Translations under genes and position numbers: made by a program
Shown here: positions 46,501 to 57,323 of the stretch, piece by piece
Numbering within the stretch: position 1 is the stretch's first letter
Layout of the letters: each line of letters opens with the position of its first letter
Notes under the pieces: generated by a model
Databases searched by the model: none
Seen by the model: the letters and a program-made list of their open reading frames with translations, nothing else
What the model was told of the DNA's origin: nothing
Assembly (NCBI GenBank): GCA_030063045.1
Contig: JAQSEB010000015.1
Coordinates: 1,488,001 to 1,552,000 of the forward strand
DNA from: Pratylenchus scribneri
Lineage: Eukaryota; Nematoda; Chromadorea; Rhabditida; Pratylenchidae
DNA length: 64,000 nt
Direction: 5' to 3'

Positions 46501-49463
46501 GTAACCCTGGAATAGCATTACAAATGTTATAAACAAAAAGCTGTAAAATATGAAAATTTTTAGCCATAACTCTCAAACTATCATTTGTAAATTAATCATT
46601 TTGATATTTAATGTCCTAAGATTGACTTTATCAATTAATTTAATCAAATGATTTAAAAATTTGGACAATAATTACATTCATCTTCGTTCAGCAAATTCTT
46701 CAAAATCCACTGAATTGGATTACACTGCCCTTATCCTGAATCCAATGATGGCAAAAATTATGTCTGGACCATTGTTTCTGAAAATTGATTGCTATAAATG
46801 TCATCCTGAAATACAAAAAATTGTTTGTTTTTTTTTGAATTAATTTAAATGGGGAACAAATGCATCTGGCCCTTTAGCGCAATGGATAGCGCGCTGGTCT
46901 TCGGAACCAGAGGTTGCAGGTTCGAATCCTGCAAGGGTCGAAAACTTTTTTTCTCAAAAATCAAAATCTGTATTTATATTTATGGCATATTAGATATTAC
47001 TAATCTCACTAGATTTTCATTTTTCCAAAAAATCAAAAAAAAACAAAATATATTTTATATATATATATATGTATAAGTTACTTTTAAAAAATAAAACTAA
47101 ATTTTTATTTTTACTGAAAAATATAATAACGGGGAAATAATTATATAATAATTTAAGAGATTCTAAATTTATAAACTATTAACTTTGGATAAAGTTGGTC
47201 AAGACGCATGGAATGGAATATAATTTTTAATGTTTGGTCAAAATTAAAGAGTATAAACCGTTTTTTTTGCTTCAAAACTAAATTAGAATTCGTTAAAAGT
47301 TAAAACCAATATCAAAACATTATCAAATAATATGTATTAACGAAATCTAATAATTATATATAAGATTTATATGTTCAAGATTGACTTTTTCTGAGTTATC
47401 ATTTTTAAAACAATCGACAATTAAATTATTAAACTAAATATTACCCTTTAATAATCAAAGATAATGGAATATTACAATCCAAATGGCAATCCGCATAGAC
47501 TGCTTACATTTGATTCGACAGACGAGTTAATCGATGTTCAGAGTCTAATTGATGTAAATTTAAATGATTTTATTTGAAATTAAATTTATTATATAAGGTT
47601 TTTCAACGAGCAGCATCACCATGCACATATTTTGTTTGCCTCTATTTGGTATTATTCAAGAGAAAGGTATATGAAGGAAAGTGGAATTAAAAATTGTTTC
47701 TAAAATATTTTTTTGGCATACGGTCTGGAGCTGAAGGTGGTAAAGCTGGAGTGGCATTGTTTATGGCATATTATTAGGCATAAAATTAGCTACAAAATGA
47801 CATCAAAAGATTTGGCAAATTTTGAGTATTCACAGAGTTATAGCCAAAAAACCGTCAAAATCGCAATTTTAATTAAATCAACGGTTTTTTGGCCATAATT
47901 CAGTGAATATTCAACATTGACCAAAAATTCTGATGTCATTTTGTAGCTAATTTTATGCCTAATAATATGCCAAAAACAATGCCACTCCAGCTTTACCACC
48001 TCCGGCTCCAGACCGTTTCGTCCGCAAGTGTCGCAGTACAAAATTTTATTCTAAGATATAATAAAAATTTATTCCAATTTTCCTGCTGATTTTTTTTTCC
48101 TAATTTTATCGGAAAAAGCTAAGTGAGATAAATGATTGATATTTTTCCGAACAAAAAATTCGACAATTTGAATCAAAATTTATATATTTCAAGGATAATG
48201 CTGGCCAAATTCCTGAACATTCCTATTACAACCATTTCACAAATGAATATTTGTTCATCTCTCCAATTACAAGGTTATTTTTTTTATATTTTTATAAAAT
48301 TTTTTCTAGTTTTTCAAAGTACAAAAATAGAAAAATGTAATCTAAGAAAACACTTATTTTTTCGAAAAAATATTTGTCTATCCAATCCAATGGTAAATAG
48401 TTTTATGAACATAGAACCAATCTTTAGGCATTTTATAAATTTTAATTAGATATATATATTTTTCGATAAGTTTCAATGTTTTTTAAGCAAATGAAATGTA
48501 ATATCCTTTAAAATATGTTCATATATTTTTATATAAATCGCACACAGATATTCACTGAATACGATGAAAGATGAAATAAAATGTTTTGTAAATCGAGGCC
48601 CGTTGGGCAATCCCGAAATTGAAGCGGAGGCACGCCATTTTCATTCAATGTTACACAAGGATATGACTGTTCGTTTATTCAATTATCGGCAAAAATATCC
48701 GAATGTTTGCCTCGAAACACTTCAAATTTGTCATATATATGCTCGTAATATGGAAGTAAGAAAGGATTCTTTAATAAATGAAAATTAATTTAACCAAAAT
48801 TCCTTATCTTTTTTCGATATTTTAAGCCGAGTCTAAAAATAAATTAATAAGAAAAAATTTTTCATTTCCTGATATGTCCATTTTCTAATAATGCGAATTC
48901 ATTAATTTGAAAGTGAAAATTTTAAATTAAATATTATTTTCTCATTTCCTTTTAAAAAATTATAAGGTTGACATCAATCAATCACTTTAATATGAGTACA
49001 TAGAAATTATAAAGTATAAAATTAAAAAAAAAGACCAATTAAAATATAGTTTCAATAGATGAGTTTTTTTCTTGATATGAGATGAATACGCGGAAATACC
49101 TGAAAATTCCACAGCTACTCATATATAATTTTAAAAATAAAATTTTTTGGAGAAGTCAATTTATTGTGAAATTTCACCCATTAATAATTTATAAAAATTA
49201 ATAAACTAACACAAACCCAGCACGCTGAAAAGCTAAAATTATCACATTTTCAATAATAAATCCCAAAATAATGTTTTCAGTGTGCATGTTCATGGTATGG
49301 ATGTCCCGAAAATTACAAAGAGGAAAAAGGGGAAAACCTTGTCTACTCGATTGGCACATTCATGAAATATATTTTTGCCGAACATTCCGACCAATTCCCT
49401 GGAGAGATGTATCACAATGCTGAAGTTGACTTGGATTGTGTTATTTTTCCCCCTCAATATTAA
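40546..49463 (+). CDS. F-box-like protein with an embedded RIM-BP-type SH3 cassette (possible single gene of 749 aa)
   Basis: Sixteen exons: 40546-40775, 41574-41877, 42675-42801, 43975-44075, 44123-44242, 44317-44506, 44900-45049, 45348-45406, 45824-45959, 46002-46070, 46692-46822, 47461-47553, 47598-47666, 48194-48273, 48548-48755 and 49281-49463. All junction phases agree and the sum (2250 nt) is divisible by three. Residues 10-50 look like an F-box (LDNQLDIFDFFNRPQLLRLI, VNRQFNELIEEN), which would recruit substrates to an SCF ubiquitin ligase. Exons 7-9 encode an SH3 domain: AKYDYDPESLSPN, VELSFAEGDIITVYG, DNDGFYLGELNDIRGLVPSN, very like the SH3 domains of RIM-binding proteins, followed by PPAPPKKR. 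The remainder, including the C-terminus (CSWYGCPENYKEEKGEN ... CVIFPPQY), is unrecognised. Alternatives: two or three neighbouring genes, with starts at 40546 and 47464. Exons are certain individually; the join is less so. Confidence 0.6.
40846..41285. mobile_element. Family D element (D4), perfect 8-bp target duplication, in intron 1 of the F-box gene
   Basis: 440 bp, ends CAGGGATGGGTTCG and CGAACCCATCCCTG, flanked by TTCCCAAT on both sides (40838-40845 and 41286-41293). The interior near both ends is degenerate AATTCCGATTCCG repeats. CAGGG-type ends with 8-bp duplications are hAT-like. Confidence 0.88.
41904..42192. mobile_element. Family L palindromic MITE in intron 2 of the F-box gene
   Basis: Ends CGGCAATTGTAAAGAATT and complement, subterminal GGTCCCAAAA / TTTTGGGACC. 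The interior carries CTTGGTCCCCCCTTTGC. No clear target duplication. Confidence 0.75.
42915..43144. mobile_element. Family A MITE (A4) in intron 3 of the F-box gene
   Basis: 230 bp, ends GGTACTTATGAAGTTTGTA and GAAGTACC. AATTAACT precedes it and AATTAACT follows after one extra A, so the 8-bp duplication is offset by one base. Internal AAGTGCTTGGACCGCCCCCC. Confidence 0.8.
43310..43940. mobile_element. Low-complexity inverted element with GCGGATTTATATTG ends
   Basis: Begins GCGCGGATTTATATTGACG and ends CAATATAAATCCGCCCCC. In between are hundreds of bases of degenerate AAAATTTTTC and AAATATTGA units. A relative with ATATGGA units lies at 53813-54040. Confidence 0.55.
44690..44765. repeat. TCTATTTTAAGCCC repeat patch (family E-like)
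   Basis: Starts TACCGTATTTATTCTATTTT, then two or three degenerate TCTATTATAAGCCC units. It resembles one end of the element at 60687-60831. Confidence 0.35.
45438..45782. mobile_element. Family D element (D2) filling the intron inside the SH3 domain
   Basis: 345 bp, ends CAGGGGTGAGGTCG and CGAACCCAGCCCTG, interior of degenerate TTTCGATTTCG. It makes up most of the 417-bp intron between VYG and SADNDGFY. Flanks ATCCCAAT / AACCCCTT are only a weak duplication. Confidence 0.75.
46369..46520. repeat. 28-bp minisatellite, about five and a half copies
   Basis: Tandem unit GGAATAGAGTATATGG plus AATGGTAACCCC, period 28. It lies in the intron between putative exons 10 and 11 of the F-box gene. Frames across it are artefacts of the repeat. 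Confidence 0.93.
46868..46940 (+). tRNA. tRNA-Arg (anticodon TCG)
   Basis: A complete 73-nt cloverleaf. Acceptor GGCCCTT pairs with AAGGGTC (one G-U), D-stem GCGC/GCGC, anticodon stem CTGGT/ACCAG with loop CTTCGGA (anticodon TCG, reads CGA), T-stem GCAGG/CCTGC with loop TTCGAAT, discriminator G. No intron. It lies on the same strand as, and inside an intron of, the proposed F-box gene. Confidence 0.97.
46941..46952 (+). terminator. Pol III terminator of tRNA-Arg
   Basis: A run of seven T begins five bases after the tRNA 3' end (AAAACTTTTTTTC), the normal RNA polymerase III stop. Confidence 0.85.
47185..47370. mobile_element. Family C relic (C6)
   Basis: TTGGTCAAGACGCATGGAAT followed by facing AACCGTTTTTTTTGC / TTAAAAGTTAAAACC tracts. 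Much decayed. Confidence 0.35.
47721..48039. mobile_element. Family B MITE (B3), left end truncated
   Basis: Begins directly in CGGTCTGGAGCTGAAGG without the outer CGACACTTGCGG, and ends complete with CGCAAGTGTCGCAGTAC. The interior matches B1 and B2. Lies in an intron of the F-box gene. Confidence 0.82.
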
Positions 49464-49748
49464 AAAATATATATTTTAATTTTATTGCATTTAATTCGAC
49501 TCGTTTTTGCATCTAATTTTGGGAAAAATGGCTTTTTGACCATAACTTGGCCAAATTTTTGTCTATCAAAAATTATAATATACCTTTCGAGAGCCCACAA
49601 AAAAAGCTATTAAATGGAGTTAAGAACACTCAAATTGGCACATTGGCCACTGAGTGATGGCCAAAAAAACACTATATCACAAAAATGGCCATAACTCAAA
49701 AAATTAATGGCCTTGCTCCAAGCCCAAGCCCTAACCCGGATCCCTAGT
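49464..49748. other. 3' flank of the F-box gene
   Basis: Has GGCCATAACTCAAAA and CATAACTTGGCCAAA phrases shared with several MITE families, so probably old transposon debris. Confidence 0.35.
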
Positions 49749-49951
49749 GGTACTTATGTACTTTGGGTCCTCTTTTTTGGAAAATGCTTCGTCCCCCCCC
49801 CCCCCTTTTGTTTCTCATATTTTGTGTTAGGGTCAATCAGGGTTGGGTTAGGATTAGGATTGGGGTATCCTGAACCCAAAAACCCAAATCACAAACCCAA
49901 AGGGGGTCCAAGCATTTTCCAAAAAAAGAGGATCCAAAGTACATAAGTACC
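49749..49951. mobile_element. Family A MITE (A5)
   Basis: 203 bp, ends GGTACTTATGTACTTTGG and complement, an 11-C run inside, TCCCTAGT before and TCCCTCCC after (partial duplication). Confidence 0.78.
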
Positions 49952-50397
49952 TCCCTCCCTTGTACCCATACCGGCCCTACCATAACACTAACCCTAGCCC
50001 TAACCCTAAAAACGTTTTCCAAGGAAAAACAAAAATAGTCAAATTAGATGCAAAAAAAGTCGAATTAGATGCAAGAAAAAGGTTTTCGTTTTTAAAATTG
50101 ATTTCGCCCCATTGCTGTTTCATTTAATTTGAATTCTTCACCAAATGTTTTATGTCAATCATCCAAATTCCAAACTTAAAAACGTAAAATGCCATTCTTT
50201 TTTTTCTAAAAATGTGTCATCTCCACCCATTATAGAGTTTTTCTTGTAAAATCCTTCTGGGCATTAATAAATCCACTTTTTGGTGTCCATGTCATCCTTT
50301 CGACAATTATATAGTTTATTTTCTTATTTCTCCTTCATCCGCCCATTTTCTAAACTTATTAAAGTTGATTATTCCAATCTCAATACATTTCCCTAAT

Positions 50398-50758
50398 CGT
50401 ACTGCGACACTTGCGGACGAAATGGTCTGGCGCCGATGGTGATAAAGTTATTGTGGAATTGTTTATGTCATAATGTTAAGCGTAAAATTAGCTACAAAAT
50501 GACATCAAAAAGCTTTGGCCAATGTTGAATATTCACCAAGTAATGACCATAAAACCGTTGATTTAATTATAATTGCGATTTTGATGGTTTTTTGCCCATA
50601 ACTCGGTGAATATTCATAATGGGCCAAACCTTTTGATGTCATTTTTTAGCTAATTTTATGCTTAATAATATTCTTTAAACAAAACCATTCCAACTTTACC
50701 ACCTTCGGTTCCAGATTGTTTCGTCCGCAAGTGTAGGGTCCGCAAGTGTCGGCCAACC
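50398..50758. mobile_element. Family B MITE (B4)
   Basis: 361 bp, begins CGTACTGCGACACTTGCGG and ends GTGTCGGCCAACC, with a doubled GTCCGCAAGTGT near the right end. Flanks TCCCTAAT and TCTCTAAC are a decayed duplication. Confidence 0.82.
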
Positions 50759-51310
50759 TCTCTAACACCCTACCTCGAAGAATCCATCCACAATTGAATT
50801 CGATTTTAATTAACTTTAAATCATTTTGCTTATCTTTTCAAAATAAAGTACGCTGAGGAAAATGTGTCAAACAAAAAAAGTTCGATAAGAGAATGGGAAG
50901 GCTCTGTGAACAGAGCACAAATTTTTTTTATATTCTGAATTTTGTTATTTTTTTTAACATTTTATATAATATTTTTTAATATTTGAAATGGAAAATATTT
51001 TCTGATAGGTTTAAAATGATTTAAACTTGTAAAAATGATGAATAAAAATTCAAAATAAATGGAATGGTGCCTACTTAACATTCAAAAAATTAATCTTTAT
51101 TTTCTGGCTACTCAAATCTTGTTACTGTAATGGTTCCAAATCTAGATCGCTGATATATGGACTAAAAAATTTATGTACATTTTCTAATACAAATATTCAA
51201 ATTTCAAATTAAATAGCCATGCCGAAAATTTCAAAATTTCAGAAAAAAATTGCAATAAAATAAATCATAAATAATTAATCAAATAAATTATTCATCTTTG
51301 AAAATAATAA
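50759..51310. other. Intergenic, no gene recognised
   Basis: AT-rich 3' side of the receptor gene. AATAAATT near the stop codon could serve as its polyadenylation signal on the minus strand. Confidence 0.35.
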
Positions 51311-54300
51311 TTAAAATGTGGTTGTTCGATTGCTACTGCTTGGCGCCACAGTTCGAACTGAAGGAGAATGTTGGCCGACTTGGGTGAATGCCGGCATCGG
51401 AGGGTGACTGACACCAATTGCGCGCATTCCAGCCGTTTTCAATTCGGTCAAACAATTTCGGAAGAGTAATCGATATTCGGAACTGCAATGAAAAAAATTG
51501 TCATTTAATTAATGATCAAATTTTTAATAGAAATTTGCTAAATCCTGAGTCTAGAATTGTAAGTTCGGAAATTTTGGTTATTGCTCTGTCGGAATCGAGA
51601 ATTGGCCCATAATTTTTTTTTTGAATGCTTCTTGGTCTATGTTGGTTGCAATTATCTTTGTTAGAATTTTTGGTACTTATCCAGGTTGGGTCCTTTTTTT
51701 TCTCCAAAAAAAATTTTTTCAAAAAATTTTTTTTGGAAATGATATACCAATCGACGCGTCTTAACGAGCTGATTACGAAAATGTTATTGACTACGCATAA
51801 AACCCAAAAATAAAAAAGTTATGGCCTCATGAAAATCGAATAAGTGCTTGGTCCCCCCCTATGGGTTGGAACTGGAAAAATTTTTGGAAATTTTTTTGTT
51901 GAAGTTATAGCTCATTCGATGCGTTTTGATGATATAAGCTTGAATCGGTCATCTATTTCTCGTAAAACTCAAAATTAAAAAAGTTATGGCCATTTTAGTT
52001 TCGCTGGAATGTGTTGGAACTGCGCAGATTTCCGCGACTGTAACTTTTTTAATTTTGTATTTTATGCGAAACCGATGACAGATTCACACTCTACTCATCG
52101 AGACGCGTCGAATGAGCTATAATTTGACCGAAAAATTTTTCAAAAAATTTTTCGTGTTCAGACCCATAGGGGGGACTAAGCACTTTTGTGATTTTCAAAT
52201 GGCCATAACTTGGCTAAAAATGCTCGCGCGCTCAAAATTGTTATCATTTTTACAATCAGCACGTCAAGGCGCATCGATTAGTATATCATTTCAAGAAAAA
52301 TTTGGAAAAAAATTTTGGCCAAAAAAGAGGACCCAAACTGGATAAGTACCGAATTTTGAATGCTTTTGTGGTCCACATCCACATTGCTATGTATATTTTC
52401 TGAAGATTTTTTTGTGGTACACTTTACAATGTCTTTGGTAATTTTTGTTTTTTTAAGGAGAACACAATTCTCTTTACTATAAAAAAATTCAAAGATACTT
52501 TTGGAAAGCTATTATGTAATTGTTTTTAAGAAGAGGCCTACTACATTGTAGATAGGGGTATACTCTATGGTAACATGAAATTATATCACACTACACTGTA
52601 GTGGTTAAATAATTTAATCTAAAAAGGTAACTTCTGCAAAAAATAACCTCTATAAAATATATAATTCTAACAATCTAGCTTCGGAACAAATGCATAAATA
52701 AGTTTCTAATTAAATATATTTTAATTTAGCAAACGTGCACTTTATTTTTGAGTTCTTTCCCATAGCCTAGACACTTTATTTACCTGTTCATGTAGAGGAC
52801 AATGGCATTTGAGCATGCGCCCAACAAAATGATACATAGCGAGAGTGTCATCATGTACCAAGTCATTATGGTGGAATAGAGGAATGAGAAGCCCAGGAGG
52901 ATGGAGCCAAAAAGTGAAGTGCCAACATGAACGCTGACAATGACCGCCAGCGATTTGAGAAGTTTCTGTTGTTGACTAACACCATTTGAATCACTCCAGC
53001 CAAAATGCTCTTTATTTTTTGATTATTAGTTTTTTTAAAAAATAATTTCACCTATAAAAATAAAAAATAATTTTACTTATAAAATATAAAAAGTAAAAAA
53101 AAAAACTATCAAAATAATTCCCTATAAAACTATAAAAACTACATTAATTTTATTTATAAAAATTATAAAAACTACAAAAATAAGTTTACCTATAAAAATA
53201 TAAAAACTATCAAAGTAATTTCATCTATAAAAAACTATTAATACTACCAAAATAATTTCACGTAAAAAAAATTAAAATAATTTCACCTATAAAAATATAA
53301 AAACTTTAAAAATAATTTCGCCTAAACTATAAAAAATATTAAAATAATTTCGCCTATAAAACTATAAAAAATAATTTACTAATAAAATTTTAAAATAATT
53401 TTTCACCTATAAAACAATAAAAATAAAGACTCACTTTTCTTTAAGAACATCACAAAACCGATGGCCAAATAGCAGAAAATGGTCATCCAAATGAGGATTG
53501 GCCCAACCAAATAGTGCAGAAAATCTTTGCTGCTATCCCAACCTGCAATTATTTTATTTATTTTAAATTTTTTAAATTAAAAAAAAATCAAAAATTTTTC
53601 TCTGTGGAATATATGTGGAATTAGGCTTACCAATTTGTCCAATGAATCCAGTTACTGGTTTGTCCTCTTCAGCCTTACATTTCATCCAAAGGCCGACGGC
53701 ATTCCAAATGCCATTGGCCGCACACAGTAAAGTGTGACCGCCGCAATAGAGAAGTCGTTCATTTCGATTCATCTTAAAATGGAAGGGTAATTTAATAGGA
53801 TGCTTAATGATCACGGCTCGGATTTATATGGATGGAAAATCGCAAAATATGGACATATATATGGATGAAAAAATTGTAAAATATGGATGAAAAATGCCAA
53901 AATATGGAAATATATGGAAAATATGGAAATGAAAACCCGGTTTAAAAGTTTCAAACCATGATAAAAACATGTTTTACATTAGTTTCAAGCAATTATGAGC
54001 TTGCAAAAAATATGGATTTCCATATAAATCCGGGCCCTATTAATGATATATGTTGACGTCAATTTAATTTTCTGTAATGACAACCCATTGACATTTTCTT
54101 AGTAAATTAAGCGAATTTTAAGGGCTATTGACAATAATTGTTACATTTTTTTATAAGTATGTATTTTATTTTGATTATATTAAATTATAAATTATTTATT
54201 AATAATGGGCAAATCTCAGTCAGTTCATTTTTTCATCTGGGACTAACCTTGTGGTATCTGATAGGGAAAATGACAGATAGTAGTCGATCAATGCCAGTAC

Positions 54301-55646
54301 ATGTGATGCAAGTCACTAAAAATTAAAAAATAATTTTATTGGAATTTAATCACATTTAATATTTTTGTTTATTGCCATAATTCTCTCAAAATTTATTTAA
54401 TAGTTGATTCCATTTTACCCGATTAATTTAATAATACAAATATTTTTTTATGATTTGCATAAATTAAATAATATTAATCTGCATTATTTTGAGTTTTTCC
54501 ATGAGCTCTATGAGTTATGAATGTGTCCACAATTTTCTAATTGTATACAAAATCCAAAAATATTAGCTAATAATAAAGATTAAATTTCCTTTGTCCAATT
54601 ATTTTTAAAATTACTTTTTTAATATTTTTATTAATTTTAAAAACATTATTAAATATCGTATCAAAAACATACAAGAACATTGAATGCCAAAAAGGGATGG
54701 CAAAATGAGTCGAAGCGATAGGAATGTGCTGATGAAATTTGTGCCGGAAAGGGCAATAAATAGGAATGGGAAGGGATGCGTGAGTTGGAGCATGTCGAAG
54801 AAGGCATTCATCGCGATCAGATAATTGGTGTTGCGATTCAACGACTTACTGTAAAAAATATTTTAGAAAGAAAGATTCTTTTGATCATGCTTTAGGGTAT
54901 TTAAAAATTTTATTACCAATAATTACGTATGATTTTAATTAAATTAAAAGTTTTTCTCCTATTATTTTGTAAGAAAAAAAATCTTTAAAATATCACTGAA
55001 ACTTTTTTCCTTTGAAAATGTCAATTCCTTGAATGAAGTTTAAATATTCAAATTAATTATAATATTGAAAGTTAATTAATAAAAGGTTGTTGAAAATAGA
55101 AAAATATGGAGAAAATTTGATTATTCCTGAAGTATTTTAATTAAAAGACTATACACTATACCATGATTTCATCTATATTTCCCATAAGTTATCTATACTA
55201 TAAAAATGTTTTATCAAAAAGGTATTTGAAATTTTAATGAATTTAATTTAATGTACGGGTTCGTTCTGCAACTATAAGAAAAAATGATCCAAGAAATTCC
55301 TTAATTAATTAAGTATCCACATAATTAATGTTCATCTATATTCTATATTCAATGGACAAATTATTGAATAGTTTTATTTTTTGTCTAAATTTTCATGTTT
55401 TCTTATGGTTAAATTTTCACACTAAAAAATCAAAAATCCCATTCACCGATGTTTGATTGTGGTATAGACAATGCCAGCATTGAGGGGAATTCCGATTAAG
55501 CCAATTATGCTGAGAAAAAGTGCTGGCAAAATTAACACTGGAGTTTGGCCACTTCCGTGGAACATTGAATACAATTGGGCATCGGCCGATTCCGTACTAT
55601 TGTAAAAATGGATGAGGAATGCGGTCATATTGGAGGATGGATTCAT
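51311..55646 (-). CDS. Seven-transmembrane chemoreceptor-like GPCR (nematode serpentine receptor)
   Basis: Seven phase-consistent exons: 55646-55447, 54848-54673, 54315-54248, 53772-53631, 53542-53435, 53009-52784 and 51482-51311, 363 aa. The N-terminus is extracellular with NMT and NST sequons, followed by TM1 (VLILPALFLSIIGLIGIPLN). TM2 contains YLIAMNAFFDMLQL. The third-helix end CTGIDRLLSVIFPIRYH corresponds to the DRY-type motif of srsx/srw-like receptors. Later helices include LVGPILIWMTIFCYLAIGF, LAVIVSVHVGTSLFGSILL and LCIILLGACSNAIVLYMN, then the cytosolic SSEYRLLFRNCLTEL and a polar tail ending SSSNRTTTF. It probably senses odorants, pheromones or peptides at the plasma membrane of neurons. 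The subfamily (srsx is my best guess) and ligand are unknown. The last intron holds a 679-bp MITE. Confidence 0.85.
51672..52350. mobile_element. Family A MITE (A6), 679 bp, in the last intron of the receptor gene
   Basis: Ends GGTACTTATCCAGGTTGGG and complement, flanked by GAATTTTT and GAATTTTG (7 of 8). Same architecture as A1: four TCGACGCGTCTTAACGAG-type blocks and two opposed AAGTGCTTGGTCCCCCCC blocks. Confidence 0.85.
53040..53430. repeat. Degenerate tandem repeat in receptor intron 5
   Basis: About ten irregular copies of a unit like CCTATAAAACTATAAAAA plus CTAAAATAATTT fill the intron. The spacing is irregular, around 35-45 bp. Confidence 0.7.
53813..54040. mobile_element. ATATGGA-rich inverted element in receptor intron 3
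   Basis: Begins GGCTCGGATTTATATGGATG and ends CCATATAAATCCGGGCCC. Units of AAAATATGGA fill the left half. AAACATGTTTTACATTAG in it also occurs in the element at 43310-43940, so they are related. Confidence 0.6.
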
Positions 55647-57323
55647 TTAATTAAAGGAGAAAATGCTGAATTAATTTTGTGGAATTAATTTAATTTTAAA
55701 TAACTAAAAAATATTAATTTATTATTTTAATTTAAGAAAATAAAAAAATTGGTCAAAACTTCAATAAAATTAATGCCAACGGTTATTATTTAATTTCACG
55801 AAAAACACTAAAAATTGGTAAAAAAAATTATTTAATTTGTATGAAGCCCATAAAATTTTAATTCAATCGATAGATTTATCGAAATTCGAGACACATGCAT
55901 TTTTTTTGTATTTTGGCTTGGATTAAATCAATATTAATTTATTTTCTTTGAACAAAAAACAGAAAGACAGTTTAAACTCTTTTATAATTCCCTTTAATTT
56001 CGACTAAACGATTTCAAATTATTAATCATTCAATGTGTCTTGACCGACTCTATTAATTAGCTGTAAGGCTTTTGAATTTAGGGCAACCATTAAAACATTA
56101 TAATTATTTTGGTTTTATGTATTCTTTTTCAACATTTTAAATGGTTTATCCGATAAATTAAATTTTTTCTTATTGCTGCTAATCTGAAAAAATGATAATT
56201 AAATGGTTTTTTTATTTACTTTTCATAATTTTAATATTTTCATTTTAAAAATTAGAAATTTGCATCAATAAAAACTGCAAAAATTCTTGTGGAAATGGCA
56301 AGCCAACTCTCCATTTTTAAAATCAATTTATAATTTAATATGTGTATATTTAATAAATTTGCATAGGAAAAAACTTAAAGACCATTTAAAAGTTTATAAT
56401 TCAGTGAGTGGTTGCGCGCTGGGCTCAGAGGTGCGGGAATAAGATGGAATATTTGGGATGGAAATGGAATGGGTTCGCGGACTTTTAGGATTAGAGCTTT
56501 GGCCATAAGCTCGATCGGAGGCCCCGGGGAATAAGTGTCCTAATTCGCTTGCTGATTTGTCCCTCTCGAGTCTCGATTGATGGTCGACCCTTCCTGGCTC
56601 TTGGGCTTGTTCTCGACTGATGGGCTTATCCTCGACTGACTGACTGACCGACCAGCAGCAGGACTGACTGAGAAGAATAATGTGAAATGGCTTATGAGGA
56701 GGAAAAGGGGCGGTCCATTGATGGATATGGGAATGCTAAAAGGAAGAGTTTGTAGCTTTTGTGTTTGGGTTCATTGTATCTTATGTTCCAGCCGAATTTC
56801 CCTTACATTACTAAAAGTCTCGCATATGAATCTAACAGAAGCTGCCAGATTTTCAGATCCAGCCAATTTCTTTTACTATAAAAAAAATTAGACTAAATTC
56901 AGTACTTTTTGAAGAATTCGGCAATTTTGTTATTCCTATTCCACAAAATATTTTCTCAAATTTGAAAATTACCTCATTGTGATAGAGTCAAAAAAATTTT
57001 TATTTATTCAAAAGAAGGAGGTAAATTGTCGAGTTCTTTTTCGGGATTATTTTTATAAAATAAATATATTTTAAAAATAAAAAAGAGGTCGCCAGGAAAA
57101 AATCACAAAATATAAAATATTTTTGGTGCCAGTCGCCAAGAAAAAAATTACCTTTTCGACTCAAATATTCTAATAAAATTAAATTAAAATAATTGGCCAC
57201 ACCTTCCTCTTTTTAATAGGAATAAATTAGCGAAAAAGTGGCCGGATTTTGTTCTCTCTCAACTTAGGTAAATTTTTTTATTTAGTGGGCCATAATAAAA
57301 TAAAAATAAATTATTTATAAAAA
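55647..57323. other. Upstream of the receptor gene, no gene recognised
   Basis: A decayed family C palindrome lies near 55850-56060. A locally GC-richer patch at 56400-56700 has CTCGACTGA/GACTGACTGACC short repeats. Whether this is promoter DNA of the receptor cannot be told. Confidence 0.4.

Noticed and set aside
46358..46576. Repeat-rich frames PFHILYSGVTIPYTLF
   Set aside because: Read through the 28-bp minisatellite; no start or domain support.
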